Shown here: piece by piece, positions 17,546-26,719 of the stretch
How the letters are laid out: every line of letters begins with the position of its first letter
How positions within the stretch are numbered: position 1 is the first letter of the stretch
Assembly (NCBI GenBank): GCA_964574215.1
Contig: CAZNLR010000023.1
Coordinates: 10,141-74,140 of the forward strand
Direction: 5' to 3'
DNA: 64,000 bases
DNA from: GCA-2725625 sp964574215
GTDB lineage: Bacteria > Pseudomonadota > Alphaproteobacteria > Rhodospirillales > UBA2165
Notes under the pieces: model-generated
Told to the model about the DNA's origin: nothing
Databases searched by the model: none
What the model saw: the letters and a program-made list of their open reading frames with translations, nothing else
Translations under genes and position numbers: made by a program

Positions 17546-18394
17546 ATGACCGTGCCATTGGAAATTGTCCGCACCGTTGCGGACCTGCGGGCGCGTATCC
17601 AAAGTTGGCGAAAGTACGGCCTCAGCGCCGGATTGGTGCCGACCATGGGAGCTCTCCATGAAGGTCATTTTTCCCTGGTCGATCATTCCAGGAAAGACAA
17701 TTCCAAAACCTGCGTTACCCTGTTCGTCAACCCCAAGCAGTTCGCTCCCGACGAGGATTTCGACGTTTATCCGAGGACCGAGGAACAGGACGCTGCCGCC
17801 CTGGCGGAACGGGGCGCCGATCTGCTGTTCGCTCCTGGCGTTGAAGAAATGTACCCGGCAGGGTCGGTTACCAACGTATCGGTGCCGGGGATCGGCGATC
17901 TCTGGGAAGGCGCTTTCCGGCCCGGTTTTTTCGATGGCGTAGCGACGGTGGTGTGCAAGCTGCTGCTTCAAGCGTTGCCCGATCACGCCTATTTCGGCGA
18001 AAAGGATTATCAGCAGCTTTGCGTCATTCAGCGCATGGTCGCCGATTTGGATATCCCGGTAACCATCAAGGGCTGCCCCATCGTGCGAGAGGAAGACGGT
18101 TTGGCGCTGTCGTCTCGCAATGCCTATTTGAGCCAGGAGCAGCGGCAAGCGGCGCCGGTCCTCAACCAGGCCATGCGGGAGGCGGCGCGGAATATACAAG
18201 GTGGTGCGTCGGTGGCGGAAAGCCTCAAACAGAGCAAGGACAAAATCCTGACTGCCGGATTTAAAGAAATCGACTATTTGGCGGTCTGTGATCCTACCAA
18301 CCTTGAAGAGTTGGATAGAGTTGACGGTAAGGCGCGTCTCCTGGCTGCCGCATGGCTGGGCAAAACCCGTTTGATCGACAATATCCCCGTCTAG
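17546..18394 (+). CDS. panC: Pantothenate synthetase
   Basis: Joins pantoate and beta-alanine using ATP. It has the nucleotidyltransferase motif PTMGALHEGH (HxGH type) near residue 34, FVNPKQFAP, FGEKDYQQ and the KMSKS-like SSRNAYLS near 190. The 282-residue length is normal. It follows panB with no gap. Its stop overlaps the end of the convergent EamA transporter gene by four bases. Confidence 0.97.
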   Translation: MTVPLEIVRTVADLRARIQSWRKYGLSAGLVPTMGALHEGHFSLVDHSRKDNSKTCVTLFVNPKQFAPDEDFDVYPRTEEQDAAALAERGADLLFAPGVEEMYPAGSVTNVSVPGIGDLWEGAFRPGFFDGVATVVCKLLLQALPDHAYFGEKDYQQLCVIQRMVADLDIPVTIKGCPIVREEDGLALSSRNAYLSQEQRQAAPVLNQAMREAARNIQGGASVAESLKQSKDKILTAGFKEIDYLAVCDPTNLEELDRVDGKARLLAAAWLGKTRLIDNIPV

Positions 18395-19320
18395 GACGAG
18401 GCCTCTTTTTCCACTTCTTTATTCTCCGTTTTTTCTTTCGTTTTTTCCGGCGACAGCACCAGGGCCAGAGAGCCGCATACCAGAATCAGCGCCCCTATTT
18501 CCCGCCAGCCGACCGGATCGCCTAACACCAGATGACCGCTAAATACGCCTAAAATGGGTGCACCCAGTATCGAAACGGATGAGACGGTCACCGGCACTTT
18601 ATCGACAATGTGGAACCAGGCGAACCAGCAGAACACAATCGGGTAGACCAGCACGAACAGGGTCGCCAGGACGGCGTCCAGCGACACCGGTTGCCATAAA
18701 TCATGTTCAATAATGACGGCGATGATACTGATCGGCAGTCCACCCAGGATCATTTGCCAGACCACGTTGGAAAGGGTGGGCAGACGCCATTTATGATGTT
18801 TTTGTACTACCGTCCCGGCGCCCCACGCCATGGCCGCCAATAGCATAAACAGCGTTCCCGCCGGAGAGGTGGTCATCACACCCAGTTTCCCCAGTGCCAG
18901 AACGGCGATGCCCGCCAGACCGATAATCAAACCGGATATCCGTTTCAACGTCGGTTTTTCACCGATGAAGATCATGCTCAGGATAACCGCCCAGAGGGGC
19001 ATGGTGTAGGCGACGATGGAGGCCTGGCCGGAAAGCATCAGGCTGATGCCGTAGGCGCTTAAGCTATGCCACAGGAATATGTTGAAAAACCCCGCTGTGG
19101 CCACCTGCCGCCATTCTCCGTGAGGCAACTGGATTTTCTGCTTCATGGCGAGGCCGACAATCACAATCACCGCCGCGGCTGTTGGGGCCACCAGTCCCCG
19201 GAAGGTCCAGGGCGGAATTTCACTCAAGCCGATTTTGAGAAACGGCCAGGAGATGCCCCAGCCGAATACGGCCGCGGCCAGCAGCAGATAACTTCGAAGG
19301 GAAAGAGTGCTGGTGCTCAT
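18391..19320 (-). CDS. EamA/DMT-superfamily transporter
   Basis: A 309-residue inner-membrane protein with about ten hydrophobic segments arranged as two EamA repeats; the second begins near residue 160 (GTLFMLLAAMAWGAGTVVQK). The C-terminus is a charged Lys/Glu tail. Substrates of this superfamily (amino acids, metabolites, drugs) cannot be told from sequence. It is convergent with panC and starts just after the terminator of the neighbouring lipoprotein gene. Confidence 0.9.
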   Translation of the reverse strand: MSTSTLSLRSYLLLAAAVFGWGISWPFLKIGLSEIPPWTFRGLVAPTAAAVIVIVGLAMKQKIQLPHGEWRQVATAGFFNIFLWHSLSAYGISLMLSGQASIVAYTMPLWAVILSMIFIGEKPTLKRISGLIIGLAGIAVLALGKLGVMTTSPAGTLFMLLAAMAWGAGTVVQKHHKWRLPTLSNVVWQMILGGLPISIIAVIIEHDLWQPVSLDAVLATLFVLVYPIVFCWFAWFHIVDKVPVTVSSVSILGAPILGVFSGHLVLGDPVGWREIGALILVCGSLALVLSPEKTKEKTENKEVEKEASS

Positions 19321-19343
19321 CGACGGGGCTTCGCTTGCTCAAG

Positions 19344-19375
19344 AAAAAACCGGCATCTCAAGGACGCCGGTTTTT
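19344..19375 (-). terminator. Intrinsic terminator of the OmpA-like lipoprotein gene
   Basis: AAAAACCGGC (19345-19354) and GCCGGTTTTT (19366-19375) form a perfect 10-bp stem with an 11-base loop. Read on the minus strand the stem ends in a run of six T, so it terminates transcription coming from the gene at 19398-20570. Confidence 0.88.
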
Positions 19376-19397
19376 GATGATAATACGTTTTACACGG

Positions 19398-20570
19398 TTA
19401 GTTCAAATAAAGATGAACTTCGTTGGATTGGGCCGCGCCGCTGGTCCGCGCCGAGACGCCGATCCGCTGGGGCGGTAAACCCATCCGTTGCAGCGCCCGC
19501 AGCACGCTCTCCGCATTGCGCTGCGCTTTGTTCGAGTTGAGTGCGACGCGCGCCGCCCCGCCCGAAGCAGGGGCCACGGCAACCAATGAGAAGGTTGCGT
19601 TGGGCCGGCGTTCCAGGGCCCGGCTGACGGCATTATAAAGCGCTTGTTCGTAGGCCACATTGGACCGGTCGAACCGGATCACCACCAAGGGCCGGCGGCC
19701 GACGGTGGAGCGGGCCACAGGCGCGCCCATGGGGGCATTGGCGGTCGCCGCCGAAAGCGCCCGGTTGGTCAGGCTGGCGCCCATAATCTCGCCGCTCTTG
19801 ATGGAACTGGACAAGGTGTTCAGATTGCTGCGTTCGGTCGCGACGTAATTGGTTTGGCGCTGAATGTCTTCGGACAATTCCTTGAGCAACCGGTCGATCA
19901 GCACCACGGTGCGGTTGACCTCGTCTTCCAGGATAGCCAGTTGCTGATGGTCGTTGTCTACAGCGCCCGACAGGCGGAAGGCCGCGCGGGTGTTTTCAGC
20001 CAGGAATGCGGCCAATGTGGAATCCGCGGTTACCCTTGTGGTCAACACGTTCATATTGCTGATATCGTCACCGATCTTTTTAAGATCCGACAGGGCTTGA
20101 TTGAACTGATCCACCAGAATCGGGTTACCGGGCGTGGTGCCCACCTGGAGCCGCGCATTGATGGCCGAGACCGCCGAGTGATAACGCTGGGAATCCTGAA
20201 CCGTTCTGGCGCGGACCTGCTGCAAATCGCCATTGTCTTTGGAGACGTTCCTTTGCAGCCGGGTTAACTCATTCCGCAATTCAACGACTTTTTTACCGAC
20301 GAAGGTGCCGGTGTCACTACCGGGCGTTACGCCTTTGGGCTCAAAATTGGTGTTGCCCATGGCGGGAGGCTGCTGAGCGGGAACCGGCTGTGGCGCTCTT
20401 TGCACCTGGGCCGGCTGTGGGGCCCGTTGCGGCGCTGCCTGCGCCTGTTGCTCGCTTCCCGAAGGGTCTTCACCGGTCAATGACGGCAGGAGAGATTCGG
20501 AAGTAAAAGAACAGCCCGACAACAGGATTGTCGCGCTAACAAAAATCGAGCGATAATTTTTCAAGTCCAT
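19398..20570 (-). CDS. Putative envelope lipoprotein with coiled coil and OmpA-like C-terminal domain
   Basis: A 390-residue protein. A signal peptide ends in lipobox LLSGC (Cys near residue 20). A Pro/Gln/Ala-rich linker follows (about 35-70), then a long helical region of about 180 residues with coiled-coil character (VELRNELTRLQRN onward). The C-terminal segment of about 90 residues ends RNAESVLRALQRMGLPPQRIGVSARTS, which resembles the peptidoglycan-binding OmpA fold. It is probably a periplasmic tether. I do not recognise a named family. A tRNA-Arg gene lies upstream on the other strand. Confidence 0.75.
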   Translation of the reverse strand: MDLKNYRSIFVSATILLSGCSFTSESLLPSLTGEDPSGSEQQAQAAPQRAPQPAQVQRAPQPVPAQQPPAMGNTNFEPKGVTPGSDTGTFVGKKVVELRNELTRLQRNVSKDNGDLQQVRARTVQDSQRYHSAVSAINARLQVGTTPGNPILVDQFNQALSDLKKIGDDISNMNVLTTRVTADSTLAAFLAENTRAAFRLSGAVDNDHQQLAILEDEVNRTVVLIDRLLKELSEDIQRQTNYVATERSNLNTLSSSIKSGEIMGASLTNRALSAATANAPMGAPVARSTVGRRPLVVIRFDRSNVAYEQALYNAVSRALERRPNATFSLVAVAPASGGAARVALNSNKAQRNAESVLRALQRMGLPPQRIGVSARTSGAAQSNEVHLYLN

Positions 20571-20800
20571 CGCGTCGGTTACCCTTATAATAATTTATAG
20601 AAGCCCGGACAAATCAATGATTTAGTAGAATGAATTAACATGCCTCACTTCTTTTTATCAAGTAATACTTAATGGGCCTCTGAGCGTCGCGCAAGTGATA
20701 AAGCATGGTGATTAATAAATATCACCGGAATTTCGACTAAAAATCGCCGAAACATGTCTTGAAAGACCTCTTCCTATTGAATAGTGTCCCCAACTTCTTA

Positions 20801-20877
20801 GCGCCCGTAGCTCAATTGGATAGAGCGTCTGACTACGGATCAGGAGGTTGGGGGTTCGAGTCCTCCCGGGCGCGCCA
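20801..20877 (+). tRNA. tRNA-Arg (anticodon ACG)
   Basis: A full cloverleaf can be drawn. The acceptor stem GCGCCCG pairs with CGGGCGC, the D arm contains AGCTCAATTGGATAGAGC, the anticodon loop CTACGGA gives ACG, and the T arm is GGGGGTTCGAGTCCTCC. CCA is encoded at 20875-20877. ACG is normally edited to ICG in bacteria. Confidence 0.97.
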
Positions 20878-21078
20878 AGCTTTTTTCGTTTAAAATCAAA
20901 ATTTTACCTATTTAATAGCGTAAAGTTAGGCTTCTGGTTGGCTTAAATACGTTTACAGTCTGAAATCAAGAAGAGTGCAAAGTTCTGCGCATCACTTTTT
21001 ACAGTCATTAATCTTTCTTCTGAAGTACCCGTTTGGAACCCGAATCGGGAAATCTGTCGCCGACCAGCCGGTTAAACC

Positions 21079-21606
21079 TCATCCTGATGTTGTCAATTCG
21101 ATCCAGGCGATGCCTTGGGCTTCGGAGAAATAATGTTCGACGCAGTTGTCGCCAGGGCCGCCCCGGTCGATCACCATAAATTCTTGACCGTCCGATAAAA
21201 CGAGCAGCGGATGATGCCACAAATCACGTTGATAATTGACTCCCTGAGTTCCGCTAGCCCGGAAGGCGCGAAGGTCGGTCGGTGAGACTTGGTCGGCGAC
21301 GGGCGCCACGACCACCAGATAGGGCTTGTCGTGCAGCGGATAGAAGGCCTGCGAGCCGAGCGGATGGCGCTCCATCATTCTAATTTCGATTGCTTTGCCG
21401 GCTTCGGTAAACCTGGTTCGGCCGCGAAAAATACTGACGATGGGGTGGCCGCTTTCAGCTCCGACATCGATAGAAGCAAGGTCGTGAAATCGTTCGGTCG
21501 TCTCCTCGTTAATTAAAAGAGGTTCGGCGCCGGCGATCTCTATGACATCGCCGAAGGGGGCGAAGTTTTCCTTGGTTAACGGCGTGACTTCAAGCTTGCG
21601 AACCAT
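21079..21606 (-). CDS. allA: Ureidoglycolate lyase
   Basis: Splits ureidoglycolate to glyoxylate and urea, the last step of this allantoin pathway. It is 175 residues with the AllA cupin-like fold; landmarks are FAPFGDVIE near the N-terminus, MMERHPLGSQAFYPL, and VNYQRDLWHHPLLVL for the metal/substrate region. It is the last gene of the leftward gntR-puuE-uraD-alc-allA operon, two bases after the alc stop. Confidence 0.94.
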   Translation of the reverse strand: MVRKLEVTPLTKENFAPFGDVIEIAGAEPLLINEETTERFHDLASIDVGAESGHPIVSIFRGRTRFTEAGKAIEIRMMERHPLGSQAFYPLHDKPYLVVVAPVADQVSPTDLRAFRASGTQGVNYQRDLWHHPLLVLSDGQEFMVIDRGGPGDNCVEHYFSEAQGIAWIELTTSG

Positions 21607-21608
21607 GA

Positions 21609-22625
21609 CTAACCGTCAGCCGTCGCCAGTTTGCCGAACAACCGTATCCGGCTGACGCCGCCATCGGGAAAAATGTTAAGGCGGGCATGGGAAATCGGCC
21701 CCATCTTGTTGACGGTGTCACCTTCGAAGGTATGGATTTGATCCATATCGAGTTTTTGCGGCGTCATCAATTCTGCCCAGGAACAATCATCGGTCAACAA
21801 ATCAACGTCATCTTTTGGATCCACCAGGGCGGCCTGTATCGAACAGCGGTCGGGAAAGTTGCCTTTGAAGTGAGCCGTGTCCACTTCAATCCGCTCGACG
21901 ATGCCGGGCGCACCCAAGGCAATGACGATCCAATCATTGCCTGGCTCCCGCCGCCGCCTTGTTTCCCACCCGTCGCCCATATCCTGGCCCCGCCCAGGCG
22001 CCAGGATGACCCACGGATTGCCGTAATGGGCGTCATTATATCCGACGATGCCGCCGCCGTTGGTAATGGCCGTCAATTCGTGAACGCCGTTGGGGTCGTG
22101 ACGTTTCCATTCGCAATGGGGCTCCCCGTAGACCCGCAGGCGGGCAACGCCACCGTCCGGGAAGATATTGAGCCGCAAAATGTTGACCCGCGCGCTATTC
22201 TCGACGGCGATGAAATTTTGGGAATCGGCATCAATTTTGGAGCGCGGTACAATTTCCGTCCATTGTGTATCATCGTTGGGATCGCTTTCGGACAGCACAC
22301 CCTCGATCGATGCCTCCGGCGGATGATTGCCGGTGAAATGGCGCGTATCGATATCGACGCCGGTGATCGTGCCGCGCGCGCCCAGGCGAAGAATGCAGTG
22401 ATCATTACCGCCGTCCCGCCGCCGCCGCGATTCCCATCCATCCATCCACTTACCGTGGTCGTCGTATTTGTCGGCGATAAAAACCGGATCCTCGTTTTTA
22501 ATCAACCGCTCCTTGGGAGCGAAAAAATCATCGGTGGCGTAGATGACTTTCGCGCCCAACCGCGGCGACGCCAGATTGACGGCGTTCCGGGCGAAGGTGG
22601 GCAGGATGGTTTCTTGATCTCTCAT
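21609..22625 (-). CDS. alc: Allantoicase
   Basis: Hydrolyses allantoate to ureidoglycolate and urea. The 338-residue protein shows the typical internal duplication. KWMDGWESRRRRDGGNDHCI in the first half corresponds to DGWETRRRREPGNDWIVIAL in the second, and each half also carries an NIFPDGGVARLR or NIFPDGGVSRIR segment. Its start overlaps the uraD stop by one base (TGATG), so translation is coupled. Confidence 0.95.
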   Translation of the reverse strand: MRDQETILPTFARNAVNLASPRLGAKVIYATDDFFAPKERLIKNEDPVFIADKYDDHGKWMDGWESRRRRDGGNDHCILRLGARGTITGVDIDTRHFTGNHPPEASIEGVLSESDPNDDTQWTEIVPRSKIDADSQNFIAVENSARVNILRLNIFPDGGVARLRVYGEPHCEWKRHDPNGVHELTAITNGGGIVGYNDAHYGNPWVILAPGRGQDMGDGWETRRRREPGNDWIVIALGAPGIVERIEVDTAHFKGNFPDRCSIQAALVDPKDDVDLLTDDCSWAELMTPQKLDMDQIHTFEGDTVNKMGPISHARLNIFPDGGVSRIRLFGKLATADG

Positions 22626-23170
22626 TATTTTATTTCTTTCAATCTCAGAAGGGCAATGCGGTGCACCTGCGTCAATGCTTCGTTAAACTCCGTCTCCGGG
22701 TCATTGTTTACCCGCGCCCGAAATATTTCCAGTATGTCTGTCCGGTGGTAACCGCGAACCGCCAAAATAAAGGGAAAGCCGAATTTTTCCTTATAGGTGT
22801 CGTTGAGTTTCTGAAACTCGGCGAATTCTTCAGGCGTGCAGTTGCCGAGATCGGCGCTGGCTTGTTCCGATGTGGACTCTTCGGTGAGTTCTCCCCGCAC
22901 GGCCAGCTTGCCGGCAAGATCCGGATGGGCGCGGAGGAGCGCGAGTTGCGGCTCCCGCCCGGATTGGTTTACCGCCTCAGCCATCAATTCATGCAGAGCG
23001 TCGGCGTCGTTCCCGGCGTCCGTCAAGCCCCCAACGTCCTTCAATTTAGTGTCATAGACTTTTTCGGCGATCCATGGCGAGTGTTCATAGACGCCGCCGA
23101 AGATTGCCAGAAATTCATCCCGGCTCACCCGGCTTGGTTGGTTCTCGCTATATATGTGCCGGTCCGTCAT
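22625..23170 (-). CDS. uraD: 2-oxo-4-hydroxy-4-carboxy-5-ureidoimidazoline (OHCU) decarboxylase
   Basis: Converts OHCU to S-allantoin, the third step of urate breakdown. It is 181 residues, the usual size for the stand-alone enzyme. The motifs EHSPWIAEKVYD with the catalytic His region, LLRAHPDLAGKLA, and FGFPFILAVRG near the C-terminus fit the family. One-base overlaps with puuE upstream and alc downstream show tight coupling. Confidence 0.95.
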   Translation of the reverse strand: MTDRHIYSENQPSRVSRDEFLAIFGGVYEHSPWIAEKVYDTKLKDVGGLTDAGNDADALHELMAEAVNQSGREPQLALLRAHPDLAGKLAVRGELTEESTSEQASADLGNCTPEEFAEFQKLNDTYKEKFGFPFILAVRGYHRTDILEIFRARVNNDPETEFNEALTQVHRIALLRLKEIK

Positions 23171-24102
23171 CAGGTGTTAGCCTCGTAAGGGTGCGTTTCG
23201 CGCCAATGGCGGGCGATATCGACCCGGCGGGCAAACCAGACTTTGTCGTGGCTGCGGGCATATTCGACGAACTTCTTGAGTGCCTGGAAACGACCGGGAC
23301 GCCCAACCACCCGGCAGTGTAGGCCGACCGACATCATTTTCGGCGTATTGGCGCCTTCTTCGTAGAGGGTGTCGAACGAGTCTTTGAGATAGGCATAGAA
23401 CTGGTCGCCCCCGCCAAACCCGGCCACCGCCATGAAGCGCATATCATTGGCGTCGAGGGTGTAGGGCACGACCAGGTGCGGCGTATCGATCATATTCGAC
23501 CAGAAGGGCAATTCATCGGAATAGTCGTCGGCGTCGTAAAGAAATCCGCCTTCATCGGCGATCAGTTGCCGTGAATTAGGGCTGGTGCGGCCCGTGTACC
23601 AGCCGAGGGGCCGTTCCCCCGTCACCTGTTGGTGGATTTCAATGGCCTGTTCGAGATGCTCTTTCTCGATTTCCTTGGGCATGTATTGATAATCGATCCA
23701 GCGGAGCCCATGGCTGCAAAATTCAAAACCGTTCTTGAGACCGGCCTCAGCGACGGCCGGATTTCTCTGTAGCGCCATGGCGATGGCGAAAACAGTCACT
23801 GGAATTTCATTCTGCTTGAACAACTCGAACAACCGCCAGACACCGACCCGGCTGCCGTATTCGTAGATCGATTCCATGCTCATATGGCGAATGCCTTCGC
23901 GCATATCGGCATTGCTGATTTCAGAAAGAAAGGCCTCGGAGGCTTTGTCGCCGTGAAGGATGCAATTTTCGCCGCCTTCCTCGTAATTGATGACAAACTG
24001 CAAGGCGATGCGCGCGCCGTTCGGCCAATCGGCTTTTGGTTTGTCCGGACCGTAGCCGATCAAATCGCGGGGATAGGAGCTGAAGTCTGTTTCTTGGGTC
24101 AT
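23170..24102 (-). CDS. puuE: Allantoinase of the polysaccharide deacetylase type (PuuE)
   Basis: Hydrolyses allantoin to allantoate with a NodB/polysaccharide deacetylase fold, unrelated to amidohydrolase-type AllB. It is 310 residues, with YPRDLIGYGPDKPKADWPNGAR at the start, INYEEGGE, CSHGLRWIDYQYM and GWYTGRTSPNSR. All four match the PuuE subgroup associated with the urate pathway. The gene starts eight bases after the regulator gene and its stop overlaps the uraD start. Confidence 0.95.
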   Translation of the reverse strand: MTQETDFSSYPRDLIGYGPDKPKADWPNGARIALQFVINYEEGGENCILHGDKASEAFLSEISNADMREGIRHMSMESIYEYGSRVGVWRLFELFKQNEIPVTVFAIAMALQRNPAVAEAGLKNGFEFCSHGLRWIDYQYMPKEIEKEHLEQAIEIHQQVTGERPLGWYTGRTSPNSRQLIADEGGFLYDADDYSDELPFWSNMIDTPHLVVPYTLDANDMRFMAVAGFGGGDQFYAYLKDSFDTLYEEGANTPKMMSVGLHCRVVGRPGRFQALKKFVEYARSHDKVWFARRVDIARHWRETHPYEANT

Positions 24103-24110
24103 TTGGGCCT

Positions 24111-24812
24111 CTAGGCGCTCTTGCGGGCTTCGATGATGTCGGCGAATACCGCTTTGAGGTTGTCAGATGATTCCGGCGCATCCAGTTTCATTTCGGCCTC
24201 GGCTTTGTCGAGGTGAAGCGCCATCAAATCCCGGCTTTTGTCCGCTTCACCGGCGTTCACGGCGTTCACAATATTGATATGGTCGTCATCAACACACAAT
24301 AAATGCCCCGGGGATTCGTAAAGCGCCAGTGCGAGCGATGATTGAGCCACCAATTGCCGCAGCAAATCCTGGATCGGCCGATTGCGGGCAACCTGCGCCA
24401 ATCTGACGTGAAATTCCCCCGCCAGGCGTATGGCGCCGGAGCGGTCGCCGGAATTGATGGCGGCATTTTCCCGGACGACGATGTCCTTGAGGGTTTCGGT
24501 GTCTTCTGGGATGCAGAATTCGCAGGCATCCCCGATGATGCCGATTTCCAGCAAACGCCTTGCGGCAAAAATCTGACGGACATCTTCCGCCGCCGGCGTT
24601 GCAATCACCGCCCCCCGGTTGGGCCGCAGTTCGACGACCTTATCCAACGACAGGCGTAATAAAATACGCCGAATGATCGTCCGGCTGACCCCAAAGATCT
24701 CGCACAACTCACTTTCCTTGAGCTTGGCACCAGGGATCAAGCGCTGTTCCAACACGGCGCTAAAGACCTGATCGTAGATCCATTCGTCAGATGTTTCCGA
24801 TTGTCCGCTCAT
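24111..24812 (-). CDS. GntR-family regulator (FCD/FadR-type), likely purine catabolism regulator
   Basis: A 233-residue protein. The N-terminal winged helix (KESELCEIFGVSRTIIRRILLRL, about 30-55) is followed by an all-helical FCD ligand-binding domain of about 150 residues with HVRLAQVARNRPI. It heads the leftward purine operon and is divergent from uraH. Two inverted copies of ATTGTATACG in the 253-bp intergenic region, one 29 bp upstream of this start and one 19 bp upstream of uraH, are the likely operators. The ligand is probably a pathway intermediate. Confidence 0.92.
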   Translation of the reverse strand: MSGQSETSDEWIYDQVFSAVLEQRLIPGAKLKESELCEIFGVSRTIIRRILLRLSLDKVVELRPNRGAVIATPAAEDVRQIFAARRLLEIGIIGDACEFCIPEDTETLKDIVVRENAAINSGDRSGAIRLAGEFHVRLAQVARNRPIQDLLRQLVAQSSLALALYESPGHLLCVDDDHINIVNAVNAGEADKSRDLMALHLDKAEAEMKLDAPESSDNLKAVFADIIEARKSA

Positions 24813-24840
24813 CGCTACGTCTTAAATTGAGTTCCTCAGT

Positions 24841-24850
24841 ATTGTATACG
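24841..24850 (+). promoter_or_regulatory. Putative GntR operator, copy 1
   Basis: ATTGTATACG, followed by AT. It matches the partly palindromic TnGTnnACnA-like sites bound by FadR-type GntR proteins and lies just upstream of the regulator's own start. Its exact reverse complement is at 25038-25047. Confidence 0.6.
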
Positions 24851-25014
24851 ATAATTTTAAAAAAAGAATACTTAAAATAAAGAATTTTGGCAAAATTTTA
24901 TGATCCGGCAGGACTTACGCTAAAGCGATAAGGTGGAAAAATTGAAATTTTGGCAGAATTAAACAACTTTATCGTTGCATTTTGAGTATGGTATGAAGTA
25001 GCATTCACCATATA

Positions 25015-25020
25015 TTGACA
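25015..25020 (+). promoter_or_regulatory. Putative -35 element for uraH
   Basis: TTGACA. The -10 region would lie 17-19 bp downstream, overlapping the second operator copy (CGTATACAAT), so a bound regulator would block the promoter. Confidence 0.45.
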
Positions 25021-25037
25021 ACAATAATATTAAAAAA

Positions 25038-25047
25038 CGTATACAAT
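25038..25047 (-). promoter_or_regulatory. Putative GntR operator, copy 2
   Basis: CGTATACAAT on the plus strand, the exact reverse complement of the copy at 24841, 19 bp before the uraH start codon. Confidence 0.6.
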
Positions 25048-25065
25048 AATGAGGCGTCTTTCTGA

Positions 25066-25419
25066 ATGGGCTATTTGACCACACATATATTGGATGCGGC
25101 GCAGGGATGTCCGGCCGCCGGTGTGCGCATTGAACTGTATTCTGTCGATGCGGGTGAGGCGAAATTCCTGACCGACGCGGTAACCAATGATGACGGCCGC
25201 TGTGATCAGCCAATCCTAGATGAGAAATCGTTTGCAACAGGGGTCTACGAATTGCGGTTTTTTATCGGCGCCTATTTTAAGACTTCCGGGATGGAATTGC
25301 CCGACCCGGCGTTTCTCGATGTGGTGCCGATTCGCTTCGGCATAGCATCGCCAGAAGATCACTATCATGTACCGCTGCTGGTTTCACCCTTCGCCTATTC
25401 GACCTATCGCGGCAGCTAA
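25066..25419 (+). CDS. uraH: 5-hydroxyisourate hydrolase
   Basis: A transthyretin-related enzyme that opens 5-hydroxyisourate to OHCU. It is 117 residues with no signal peptide. LTTHILDAAQGCPAAGV near the start carries the catalytic His, and the protein ends with the family C-terminal tetrapeptide YRGS. It is the first gene of the rightward purine operon and is followed 23 bp later by puuD, which makes its substrate. Confidence 0.96.
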   Translation: MGYLTTHILDAAQGCPAAGVRIELYSVDAGEAKFLTDAVTNDDGRCDQPILDEKSFATGVYELRFFIGAYFKTSGMELPDPAFLDVVPIRFGIASPEDHYHVPLLVSPFAYSTYRGS

Positions 25420-25442
25420 ATACAGAAAAGGTTACAGGAACG

Positions 25443-26648
25443 ATGATCGATATCGCTTGGGCAGACTGGTTGGAACTCGTGTTCCGGTGGCTTCATTTAA
25501 TCGCCGGTATCGCCTGGATCGGCTCTTCTTTCTATTTCATTTTTCTCGATCTCAGCCTGCGCCATAGACCCGGCTTGCCCGATGCCATCAAAGGCGAATC
25601 CTGGAACGTCCACGGCGGCGGCTTTTATCTGATGCAGAAATACGTGGTCGCGCCCGAACAAATGCCCGAGGAACTCCATTGGTTCAAATGGGAAGCCTAT
25701 TTTACCTGGATTTCGGGCTTCGCCATGATGATCATCATCTATTACTGGGGCGCCGAAAGCTTTTTGATCGATACGGAAGTGCTCGATCTTCAACCTTGGC
25801 AGGCGATCGCCATCAGCGTCGGTATCTTTATCGCCGGTTGGGTGGTTTATGACCAACTGTGCAAATCGCCCTTGGGTAAAAACGGCCTGGCGCTGTCGGT
25901 GGTCGTATTCCTGCTGATTCTCGCCGCCGCCTACGGTTTTACCAACGTCTTCAGCGGCCGGGGCGCTTTTGTCCATGTCGGCGCCACCATCGGCACCATC
26001 ATGGTGGCCAACGTCTTTTTCGTCATTATTCCCAACCAGAAGATTGTCGTCGCCGATCTGATCGCCGGACGAACACCCGAGGCGAGGCTCGGCGACGAAG
26101 CCAAACAGCGATCGACCCATAACAACTACCTGACCCTGCCGGTCCTCTTGATGATGATCAGCTCTCACTTCCCGATGATATTCTCAAATCAGCATTCCTG
26201 GATCGTGGTGGCCCTGGTCTTGATCATCGGCGGCATCGTGCGCGACTACTACAACGCCAAGAACGAGGGACAGACGGGCAATCGGCTGAAATGGCAATGG
26301 CCGGCGGCGACGGTGCTGATGTTTATATTGATGGCCTTTGTCAGCTACCGGGAAGACGTCCAAGTGGCCGAAGACGATCAGCTTGAATCGAACGACGTTC
26401 TGGCCATTGTCCAGACGCGGTGCGTATCGTGCCACGCCACCAAGCCGACTGACGAAGATATCGAGGAAGCGCCGGGTGGCGTGAAGCTGGAAACCGTTGC
26501 CGATATTAAAAAATACAGCGCCAAAATTCTAAAGCAATCGGTGCTGACCAACGCCATGCCCCTGGCCAATAAAACAAAAATGACCAAAAAGGAACGTCAG
26601 GGAGTTGGTGACTGGATTCGGCGCGGTATGCCGATCGAAGAAGAATAG
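25443..26648 (+). CDS. puuD: Membrane-bound urate hydroxylase with C-terminal cytochrome c domain
   Basis: Oxidises urate to 5-hydroxyisourate and passes electrons to the respiratory chain, unlike the peroxide-forming uricase. It is 401 residues. About eight membrane helices (first RWLHLIAGIAWIGSSFYFIF) are followed by a periplasmic c-type domain with haem motif CVSCH (Cys327-Cys330-His331). The histidines in the membrane part (WNVHGGGFY, STHNNYLTLPV) fit the PuuD family. It sits between uraH and the xanthine dehydrogenase genes. Confidence 0.95.
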   Translation: MIDIAWADWLELVFRWLHLIAGIAWIGSSFYFIFLDLSLRHRPGLPDAIKGESWNVHGGGFYLMQKYVVAPEQMPEELHWFKWEAYFTWISGFAMMIIIYYWGAESFLIDTEVLDLQPWQAIAISVGIFIAGWVVYDQLCKSPLGKNGLALSVVVFLLILAAAYGFTNVFSGRGAFVHVGATIGTIMVANVFFVIIPNQKIVVADLIAGRTPEARLGDEAKQRSTHNNYLTLPVLLMMISSHFPMIFSNQHSWIVVALVLIIGGIVRDYYNAKNEGQTGNRLKWQWPAATVLMFILMAFVSYREDVQVAEDDQLESNDVLAIVQTRCVSCHATKPTDEDIEEAPGGVKLETVADIKKYSAKILKQSVLTNAMPLANKTKMTKKERQGVGDWIRRGMPIEEE

Positions 26649-26719
26649 GATATAGTAGATCCCAACGAATTAATACTAAGCCACCGAAGCAAATAAAAAG
26701 ATCAGGGAGCAATCGGTAA

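Noticed and set aside
20801..20877. Integration site (att) of a genomic island at tRNA-Arg
   Set aside because: No duplicated tRNA 3' end, integrase or phage gene is visible on either side.
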